Shown here piece by piece: positions 56,425-64,000 of a DNA stretch of 64,000 nucleotides; within the stretch, counting starts at the first letter, position 1; each line of letters begins with the position of its first letter. The DNA is from Angiostrongylus vasorum (Eukaryota > Nematoda > Chromadorea > Rhabditida > Metastrongylidae), in the NCBI GenBank assembly GCA_018806985.1, contig JADANN010000366.1:1798001-1862000 (forward strand), written 5' to 3'. The position numbers and the translations under genes are program-made. The notes beneath the pieces were generated by a model. It did not search any database. It saw only the letters and a program-made list of their open reading frames with translations, and was not told the origin of the DNA.

Positions 56425-56952
56425 TCAACAAAGCGAAGGTGGTGCAAATGTCGACCATCGATTTTCACTTCCATGTGCCCCATTCCAATATTCGCATGAA
56501 GGTCCGTTGGGCGTGAGCAAATAATTTTGGCCAGGTGCTATTGCTTTGCATAACCACTCTTCTGACATCGATGTTAACATCCTTATAGGATGGTGTATTT
56601 TGGCCGTGATATTTTTCACATACCTCACGAAGGATCTAAAGACGCCTTGGCCGTCCAGGACTTCCACGAGCGCTTTGATCTCAAATGAGTCTAAAGCCTT
56701 CTTCAAATAGATAAAACTGAGATGGAGCGGTCTCTTGTGTTTTAGCTTTGCTGCAGTGATACTTGTTGTGGTGTGGATATGGTCCCCCATACTGAGGTCT
56801 TTTCGTAACCCTGTTTCGTTACGTAGCTCTGCTTCTTCCACTGCTCTCCTAATGATGTTGAGGATGACTCTTTCGAAGGCTTTGTAGACAAAAAACAGCT
56901 CGCAGTTAGGGCAACAGTTGTCGACATTGTAAAGGCCGCCCTCTCTGAACAA
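56425..56952 (-). pseudogene. Reverse transcriptase remnant of the diverged LINE
   Basis: A 175-codon open frame: LFREGGLYNVDN-like start, FVYKAFERVILNIIRRAVEE, GLRKDLSMGDHIHTTTSITA, LSFIYLKKALDSFEIKALVE (normally FIDLKKAFDS, catalytic Asp changed to Tyr), then a frameshift before the VDD box. Not functional. Confidence 0.7.
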
Positions 56953-57446
56953 TAACAGGATTATGCTGGTCTTCTATTGAATAGGAACACTGAATTCTGA
57001 CATGTAACGTGCAATGGACCGAACTAGTTTGTTAAAGAGAACCGGTAGAGGATTTTTTAGATGTTCGGGTCCTACCCTTCGCAGAAAATAGCTTGTTGGA
57101 TTTCAGAGTGAAACAAATCCACCTTCTTTATTTCATATGAGGGCAAGAGGACGTGGCTAGTGAAGAGGACTCAGTAGTAATCGTGAATGATTTTCTCCAA
57201 TGCCTTTCTGGATGCTTTAGTGGCTCCAACTGGGCGTCGGAGTGTAATCATGTTGGTTTTGTAATTGGCTAACTCTCAGTGGGATTTGCGAATGCTTTTT
57301 CCCACTTTCTGCAGTTTCGATCGTAACTGCTACTCTTCTGTTTTTAAGATCTTCTTTTATCACCTTTCTTCCTTGCTTTAGTCGTTCCGACATGAATTGG
57401 CGTTTGCCTGTAGCTCGGCTGATTCAATGTTGATGCTAACTATAGT

Positions 57447-57856
57447 TCTTTCTAGTTCTGTTTAGCAAACACGAGGTGTTATTTTATTTCTTTATTTACG
57501 TACAAGCTGACGTTTCGGCGGATTTCGCCTTCCTCAGAGCCTGGGAAGGTCATGTTGACAGCAATCTATTCTGCCAAACACCTCCATAACCAAACAGAGA
57601 AAACGCTAAACCAAGATTTCAATCACATTGAACACAGCTTTGCACACTCACCGCTTTCTATGAGGCTTCCACTGAGTATGTCGCGTGGAGACCAACCGCA
57701 CAGAGTTCACATGGAAGCGTAATATGCCCCCTCCCATCAAAATAAAGAATGAAGAAAAACAGAACTTTTTTTTGCGAAACAGAACTAGAAAGAATTATTC
57801 AATCAATGCCGAGGTTAATAGAAAGTCGGACGTGGGAGTTATTGCAAGATGTACCA
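57447..57856 (-). mobile_element. PLE 3' end inserted in the LINE, target duplication
   Basis: Flanked by GCTAACTATAGT at 57435-57446 and 57857-57868, a perfect 12-bp duplication inside the LINE. Most of the insert (57460-57745) is a minus-strand terminus with the stem motif. The last 80 bp or so carry a plus-oriented tail (CAGAACTAGAAAGAATTATT, GAGGTTAATAGAAAGTCGG) complementary at its start to 57447-57460. Again a reversed plus direct arrangement inside one insertion. Confidence 0.82.
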
Positions 57857-58690
57857 GCTAACTATAGTGCTTTTTGGGGAGAGACGCCCTTTCGAGACTC
57901 TTAGCTTTCATAGCGCTAACGTGAACATGTTGAATGAGCCGATCGTATTCTTAGTCGATGTTATCAATAGTGGCATATTCCCAACAGCTGACTAGTGAAT
58001 TGGATAAATCTCAGTTTATGGCAGTTTTGCGACTTCGTTTTTTGATGGATGTTTTTTCTTCTTTTCACGAAAAGTGATCTCTTGCACAAAGAAGGCGATG
58101 ATCTGATCCTGTGTAGCATTTTGGGAGAACAACGGCATTAGTTAGGCAAAATCTTCCATTTACTATAATGTAGTGTCTTTTTGTTACTGTACGCTCCACT
58201 GGGAGGTCCCCACTTCTTTCTAGCGCTGGCACTTGTGGAATTGTGAGTTACCATGGTTTTGATCGCCATGATGAAATTAGACAGCCGCTGACCCTGTTCG
58301 TTCCATTGTAATCCCTCAGTCCCAATGTGACGTTGTTCAGACGTTCTTCTGCGTTCTGTTTTGATGTAGAGATCTCCATTAGTGATTTGGAAAAATGTGT
58401 TCCCTTCTCTGTGGGGGCTTTTGTACGGTGTTTTTTAAAATACAATAGAAAACCTCTGTATGACAAAATAATCTGCAGGAAAGAAATGTGTCGTGTATGA
58501 TTTACCTCGGCCAGTTTGCTAGAAATGATGAATCGTATATGACTCACTTTTTGCATCAATCGGGCAAAACATTTTATGTCTGGGTCGAACTCTTGGTGAA
58601 GATGTGTGCTCAAGATTTTTTCACTTTCGCATAAAAATACTACCAGACCTTCCCATGTCGTCTTCATAGGCAGCCGCTGATAATTTTGCA

Positions 58691-58890
58691 CTTACGCGAA
58701 CATTGCAATCGTGGCATTAATTTGATTCACATGGAAGTGTGAAATGGTGCAGCGTGGACGACTTTACCGTGAAACTTTCTTTCCACAAAGAAGACTAAGA
58801 TCCGTTTCCTTTGTAGAAGACAAAACAGAACAATACGAAATGATAGAATAGTCTCGTCTTATCTCTTTAAAATCTGATAGACTACAACAG
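58691..58890. other. Intron 5 end of the receptor gene
   Basis: Ends with overlapping acceptor candidates ACTACAACAG (to 58890) and TTCAGTTTCAG (to 58901). Confidence 0.35.
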
Positions 58891-59027
58891 TTCAGTTTCA
58901 GTTGATGCGTGCGTTCGCTATGCTTACAGGAGTGTTCGTGTGCTCCTGGTGTATCTCATCAATTTCCACTCATATTGCTATCAAATATCTTCGCCATGAG
59001 ACGTCTCTTATCGTTCAAACCTACAAT
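58891..59027 (+). CDS. Srsx-like chemoreceptor, exon 6 (TM6)
   Basis: Reads VQFQLMRAFAMLTGVFVCSW then CISSISTHIAIKYLRHETSL-IVQTYN, ending at donor AAT/GTGAGT. The helix with Ser-Trp and the following extracellular loop are as in Srsx helix 6. Using the acceptor at 58890 the phase fits exon 5 (after its one-base shift is ignored). The intron before it is 7.9 kb and filled with PLE, LINE and SINE copies. Confidence 0.65.
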
Positions 59028-59082
59028 GTGAGTGTGTAAATGAATTGAGAGAACATTTTAACATTTCTCCTATTTTTTAAAG

Positions 59083-59136
59083 ACAATGCAGACATCAGCA
59101 CGATTTCCGTTCAACGGTTATTTTGTCGGTTAAGAA
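59083..59136 (+). CDS. Srsx-like chemoreceptor, possible exon 7 (TM7 start)
   Basis: After a 55-nt intron (acceptor TTTTTTAAAG) it reads TMQTSARFPFNGYFVG and stops at TAA. Position and phase suit helix 7, but the helix is weak and the cytoplasmic tail is missing. A neighbouring frame continues RLRRHFATLPR. Consistent with decay of the gene's 3' end. Confidence 0.35.
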
Positions 59137-59139
59137 GGC

Positions 59140-60544
59140 ATTTCGCTACACTGCCGAGATAACATTGCCGAGATCTTGTCAGACGTTTACCGAATCGAGG
59201 GTGGTCTGCAGCCTCTTGCCTAGATTTCTTTGAAGAAAGCGATTTTCTGCATGCTCACTCTTATCTGGGCTTCTGATTGGAAGAAGAACCCATTGCAGCC
59301 TCGACGATCCTGCAGAAGTTGAAAGTTGAGGCATAGTTCGACATATCCAGGTTACTCTAAACAAGCTAAAGCATCCATTCAGATCAAATTTTTGGAACAG
59401 TACCATCTCGAAATATTAAAATATTCCACAATAAAATAACAAACAAATATTTAAACGAATGTGAACAATACAGAAATTGATATCACTATTATGCTTTAAA
59501 AATGTTATAACACTTGGAGTAATCCTAGGAATCATGCCATTTTTAGCATATGTCAGTTTTTTCAAGCGGCGACATTTAGCACAGATCATCCCAAATCTGG
59601 ATATTTTCTAATTCGAAGAGTGAGACCTGAAAAGTGTGGGTGGGTACACGTGGATGCTCCAAGTACCAAAGGTTCCTGGATAAGTTCTAACGATATAGAT
59701 TCAGTGGCAAATGGGCAGATTCTTCTTCACTTTTCTCATGAATCCGTGCTCTTTTATTCAGCTGGTTATCACGCGTAGAAAAAAGGATTGGGTATTGATA
59801 GCCCTATGCGCGCATCATCCGTGCAAAAGTACATTTCTTGTAGGTGCTCCTCGTTCTGCCTACCTACTGTCAGTGTTACTTCGTCACCTACATCCGCTCT
59901 GCTCGCCACAGATCAGCCTATAAAAAAGCAACTGCACTGGCTGTCTTCATGTTTAGCAACCGTTAAAAGGGAACGAGTGCACCCGAACCAGCGCTCTAAG
60001 GTCGCGAAGGTGTCGTCTAGGTGAGTCAGTCCTATGATAGGAAAAGGCCGCTACCATTTGTTCATCTACACTCACCGTATGCATAGTTGGATGTATAAAA
60101 TACGAGAAATTAGGTAGTGTCCTTCCTTACTACTTCTGACGTAATCAATTTTTTGCTCTAGCGCCTTTATCTCGTTTGAAACAAGGCCAGCAAACTGTAT
60201 GCCAAACAAGACTGCTCGGTGGAGACCTTTGGAATTTGGTCTGTAAGGTACAAAAAAGTGTATATCAGAAACTAAATCGATACTCTAGCCATACAGCGAG
60301 AAGGGTCTACGAAAGGCAGAAAGGGAGGACAGGGAGTCCGAGGATGTGAGCGTTTTTTGCAATACCCACCTATGAATCAGGTAGACAAGCTTGTGGTTAC
60401 GTGAATAGTTGAGTTCATAGTTGGAGAACATTTATGAATTGCAGAACGGTAATCGGAATCTTTGCCGCGCAGGAACCACGTAAATCACCCCATAGGCAGC
60501 AGTAGCACAAGAAAGAAACGGGTGAAAACTTTTCCGCGGCGTAC
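59140..60544. other. Mostly unassigned 1.4-kb stretch
   Basis: A possible small exon (from 59762, acceptor TTTTATTCAG) exists, but frames and donors conflict, so it is not called. Nothing else is recognised. Confidence 0.3.
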
Positions 60545-60546
60545 CT

Positions 60547-60656
60547 TTCCGGTTCATCTTTGGATTTTTGAAATTTATCCAAAACGCCTCAACATCAAAG
60601 CGCAAAAACTCTTGAGGCGTTTTGGATAAATTTCAAAAATCCGAAGATGAACCGGC
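60547..60656. repeat. Perfect hairpin from PLE coding tail
   Basis: About 44 bp at 60547-60592 (TTCCGGTTCATCTTTGGATT start) are the exact complement of about 44 bp at 60613-60656, with a 20-bp spacer. The sequence encodes the last part of the PLE GIY-YIG region (FWIN...NPKMNR-type codons). It is the shortest head-to-head PLE pair in the window. Confidence 0.8.
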
Positions 60657-61097
60657 AAAACGATGCCTCACTATCACACGTGACCTGGCGTCCTATTTCA
60701 AAATGATATTTTGACCCCGGGGTGTGTCGTGCTCGCGACCCCACGTGAACAACGCGTGGGCCAGTCCCACTCGTAACATCACGGTGAGTTTCAGTTTGAC
60801 CGTAGCATCCTAACCCGCCATCTATTTAAAAGTTTGATCTTCACTAATTTTTTTAGCCTTTTTCTTCCACGAAATAATTAAAGTATTCTAACATAAAATA
60901 CGTCCAAACTCTGAAGAAGGCGAAATCGCCGAAACGTCAGCCATCGACCAACAACACCAACAACAACGACGACGACAACGAAGACCTATGCTAACCTCGC
61001 ATCAGCCAAAGAAGACCAGTTTGTAAGACCATATAAATAAATACATCAACCGTCTATGCCGAGGTTTACAGAAAGTCGGTTTTTTGAGTTATGAAGA
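60613..61097 (+). mobile_element. PLE family 2 3' end
   Basis: From the coding tail (TCACACGTGACCTGG) through GCCAGTCCCACTCGTAACAT, the stem motif CTGAAGAAGGCGAAATCGCC with GAAACGTCAGCC, the CAACAACACC tract, and the tail motif complement (TATGCCGAGGTTTACAGAAA). The stem motif here is one of the cleanest in the window. Confidence 0.7.
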
Positions 61098-61099
61098 GA

Positions 61100-61290
61100 T
61101 TCTGAGATATTTACAAAAGCCCAGACCGAAGGTGGCGGGGATCGAACGCTGTATTACGTTTTCGGGGGGCTAACGCGTTCACCACCACACTTTGCGGGTC
61201 ATTCGTTTCGCCTGTCTCTCTGCTAATCTCCTATCCACCAGTGCCTATCAGCAATCATCCTTCAACGAAATTAATCTCGGAATCACAAGT
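61100..61290 (-). repeat. SINE-A copy with good box B
   Basis: Minus-strand box B reads GTTCGATCCCCGCC (complement of GGCGGGGATCGAAC, 61135-61148). The box A region (GGGGGCTAACGCGTTCACCA) follows, then the leader. Confidence 0.6.
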
Positions 61291-61629
61291 CTTTACTGCT
61301 TTATATCAGTACATAAAAATGTCTTGAACCGTTTCAAGTTTACAATGCGCAGTGGCAGCTTTTCTCGTCTTTAACATCATTTCATCTTAGTTCATCTGCT
61401 ACTTACTGGCAAAGGCAAAGAGATATCGTCTATTAATTGGTTACCCGACGACGTGACCTTTATAAGATTAATCCATGAGGAGTGTTAATTCAATTTGTAG
61501 TCGTTATAATGAATAATGGAATGGTATTGAATAGGTAAGTATAGAATATACTAATGCAGACACTACGTGTGTTACAGAAAACCTCCGAATGGAAGTAGTA
61601 ACACCGATTTATGGTGGACTATATTGTCT
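61291..61629. other. Unassigned stretch
   Basis: Nothing recognised. Confidence 0.35.
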
Positions 61630-61850
61630 ATTTTTATTATTTTGCCCCACAATGCATCACATACTGCGCGGATTTTAGTACTTCTTACCTTCTACTCGTC
61701 TCCTCGCATCCATCGTCCACAGATGTCGTCGAACTTTTCGCGTGTGGATTCGGTTGCTTTTTGAGGATTTTTAGCCTTGTTTACGAGCGTCGTTGAAAAA
61801 CTGGTCGAGTGTGGGTCACACCTGGGATACAAGGATAGCTGGAATATGGG
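61630..61850 (-). repeat. SINE-C copy, decayed
   Basis: Keeps CATCCATCGTCCACAGATGT, CGTGTGGATTCGGTTGC and TTGAGGATTTTTAGCC; the head is lost. Confidence 0.5.
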
Positions 61851-62149
61851 GCTCGCAGATCTTGATCGTGGCAATCGCTAGTTTTTGTGATTTCTTGGAA
61901 GAAAGCTTACACCATACAACCTGTTAGCGAATTTCTTAAGCCCGAATGGGTGGGTGCGCTGGAAACTTCTTTGACCAATACCAGCGTCGAATCAGCGCTT
62001 TGGTGTTGAAGGGCAGCAATATTCCTACGCTATCTAGCTCTGTTGGAGCATATTAACATGGAGCGATTAGTCACAAACATTCTACTCGAAGGATAGAACG
62101 CATCTATACCTCCAGGATGTTTTCAGAAATTCAAGGGTAATTGCTGATA

Positions 62150-62360
62150 GCAATTGCAGGCTAAAGCACGGCTGAATGAAAGGCGAAACGAAGGACTGGC
62201 ATGGTGTGGTGATCAACATGTTAGCCTCGGGAAATGGCAGCAGCGGGTTCGATCCCCACCGCAGACACCAGCGGTCTGAGAGTTGTATAAACATCTCAGC
62301 ATTATTGTAGTTATATTTACATCATATTCTGCCATGCAAAAAAGATTAGGCAATAACTAA
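62150..62360 (+). repeat. SINE-A copy with consensus box B
   Basis: Plus strand: box A region GGTGTGGTGATCAACATGTT around 62203 and box B GGTTCGATCCC at 62246-62256, an exact tRNA-type match. Ends with CATTATTGTAGTTATATTTA and an A-rich tail. Confidence 0.65.
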
Positions 62361-62569
62361 AAACGTATATCAAGTCTTCTAGTTATTGGAAAATTATCGA
62401 CTATTTTTCGAAAACCCAGCAAATCCGTAATGACGTGGGATTACGCGTCGTAGGTCAAGTGCCAATTTATTTATAACGACCAGCGTCATCATATATGACT
62501 CGTAGCAGGACCACACCAAACATTTTCTAAGCACCTTATAACTAGCACATTTTAAACGTTCTATACTCC

Positions 62570-63690
62570 ATATCCACGACCGACTTTCCGTTTACCTCGG
62601 CATTGGTCCAATAATTCTTTATATTCGTGTTGAGCAAACTTAATTACGCTGAAGATGAAGTATCAGAGGATTCCGAATTCCTCAGAGCATAGAAAGTTCA
62701 ACTTGATAGGAATATGCTAAGCCAAAATTTCGATCACATTGAAAACAAAATAGCTTTATCGCACATTCACCGGTTTGAATATGCCTTCCTTTGACTATGT
62801 CAAGTGGAGGCCAGCCGCACGAGGTTCACATAGAAGCGCAATGTGCGTCTCACATTAAACTATAAGTCTTAAATACTGTGTGAGATCACGCTTGACTGCG
62901 CGGCATAGTCACGAGTCCTGAAGTTGAATTTATCCAGAATGCCTCAAGAGCTTCGCGGTCTGGTGTTCTCGATTCTTGCGTGAGGATGGTAGCTTCTACT
63001 TCAAAACCTTCCCCACTATGTCTGTGTCCTGTGTGCGCCTAGTGGAGTATTTGGCTTCACTTTCAGCTCACCGCCTAGATGTTGTTTTATACGGAAGCAA
63101 AATGGTCCACCCGTTTCGCCCAATGTATTTGCCTCCACAGGCTTTTCAAGAGATCAGGTAAACAGCACTCGAACTCATGCATTCACCATCAATACCGTTA
63201 GGGCAATTTATGCAAATTTGCTTTGCACATAGACTGTCATATAGGCGGTTGCTAAGAAGCTGGCGTCTTAGAGTGCTCTGTGGTGGTTCAATTACTCTTA
63301 CCGAATTCTCTAGACTGGTACTTCCTAAGAAACGTTTTTATTTCTGCATTTTATCGCTCCGAAATGAAGGGCAGAATAAACGGGATCTTATAATCGCTAG
63401 AGATATCCTTCCTGCCACGCGCTTTTCTCTTCACCTATCCGGAAGAGCTACAGTTCCTAGCTACTAGAAATCGCTATTTGCCACGCTAGTTTCCGGGATT
63501 CTGTCTTCAGCTCTCTTTCTTTGCACGCGCTGCTGGTTGTTCGAAACGCGTTTTTTCACGAGGCACCATTTTTTGCGTGTTTTGGATGAGAGGAGAAGTA
63601 ATGAACCAGTATGTTTTTTGCTCTTTGGCTTTCGGTACCATTTCGTAATGTAGTCGTTTTTGGATAGGTTAATTTGAACGTTCAGAAATG
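62570..63690 (-). mobile_element. PLE copy with GIY-YIG remnant
   Basis: Minus-strand element. The tail motif is at the left (CCGACTTTCCGTTTACCTCG). The stem motif is badly decayed. GIY-YIG coding sequence lies at about 62925-63180, the linker at about 63220-63280, and the upstream region continues to about 63680. Frames are broken in many places. Confidence 0.65.
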
Positions 63691-63714
63691 GGAGTCAGTT
63701 TTCGTTCTTCTGTA

Positions 63715-64000
63715 ATGCTGAGATATTTGCAAAACTCTGGACCGCAGGTGCCTATGGTGGGAGAACGAACGCGCTATTGTCCCTTCCGGGGAGTAACGCG
63801 TTCACCACCACACCATGCCGGGATCCTTCGTTTCGCCCGTCTCTCAGCCTGTTCTATCGACCGCTTGCCATCAGCAATCACCTGTCAACGAGATTGATCT
63901 GGGGGGACAAATCGGCATTGAATCCAGTTAAGCTGAAGCTATAGTTATAATCACAATCTTAACCTTTTTATTTACTGCCTATTCTTTTTGAGTGGGAAAA
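63715..64000 (-). repeat. SINE-A copy, long form, at window end
   Basis: The head (ATGCTGAGATATTTGCAAAA, GAACGAACGCGCTATTGTCC, GAGTAACGCGTTCACCACCA) is followed by the leader with GATCTGGGGGGACAAATCGG and an A-poor end. It adjoins the PLE copy and may continue past the window. Confidence 0.6.

Larger units (their letters stand above)
56395..58420 (-). mobile_element. Diverged RTE-type LINE, split by a PLE insertion
   Basis: Minus strand. From the right: endonuclease segments (about 58240-58420, then HYIIVNGRFCLTN and YTGSDHRLLCARD in broken frames near 58080-58190), the linker NID-EYDRLIQHVHVSAMKAKS (about 57890-57960), then after the PLE insertion the reverse transcriptase to RFVDDNVLIE at 56410-56450. 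It is more diverged than the copies at 30.1 and 39.6 kb and keeps VDD at the catalytic box. The 147-codon frame 58248-58691 is mostly this LINE in a wrong frame. Confidence 0.75.

Noticed and set aside
58248..58691. 147-codon minus-strand open frame as a gene
   Set aside because: Nucleotide comparison shows much of it is the endonuclease part of the diverged LINE read in a shifted frame.
59762..60020. A host exon with good acceptor and a GTGAGT donor
   Set aside because: The frame in phase with the donor contains a stop shortly after the acceptor; the other frame needs a different donor. Too ambiguous.

Overview
This window looks like nematode nuclear DNA, most likely from a strongylid (hookworm-like) worm. 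The reasons are: RTE-type LINE proteins of a kind I associate with hookworm genomes (from memory, not a search); Penelope-like elements (PLEs) with GIY-YIG endonuclease ends; a BEL/Pao LTR element of nematode type; and a fragmentary serpentine chemoreceptor gene of Srsx type with very short GT-AG introns. There is no bacterial gene organisation, operon, rRNA or CRISPR array. Most of the reading frames present are repeats, and nearly every transposon gene seen is broken.

Layout. 0-2.3 kb: tRNA-derived SINE-like repeats and a CAA microsatellite between two direct repeats. 2.7-5.5 kb: a head-to-head inverted pair of PLE 3' ends. 5.9-12.9 kb: PLE ends, SINE copies, a small PLE inverted pair and a mariner transposase relic. 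14.2-21.0 kb: a PLE-dense block with a large inverted pair and a copy carrying a 5' inversion. 22-30 kb: SINE copies, another inverted PLE pair and a CA microsatellite. 30.1-33.2 kb: the most complete RTE-type LINE. 38.1-59.1 kb (+): exons of an Srsx-like receptor, with a huge first intron holding SINEs, a second LINE (39.6-41.5 kb, minus) and a BEL/Pao element with both LTRs (42.08-49.30 kb). A 7.9-kb fifth intron holds PLE pairs and a third LINE. 60-64 kb: PLE ends and SINE copies.

How the parts relate. The BEL element sits inside an older SINE-B copy, duplicating 5 bp of it, and one of its LTRs was later hit by a SINE-A copy with a 12-bp target duplication. The third LINE was split by a PLE end that also made a 12-bp duplication. 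At least five PLE insertions are bounded by 12-bp duplications enclosing both an inverted and a direct copy, so the inverted pairs appear to be single insertion products. The main host gene visible is the Srsx-like receptor. A few other possible exons are listed with low confidence.

Limits: repeat edges were read by eye and are approximate unless a target duplication fixes them. Family names (SINE-A/B/C, repeat D, PLE families) are local labels only.
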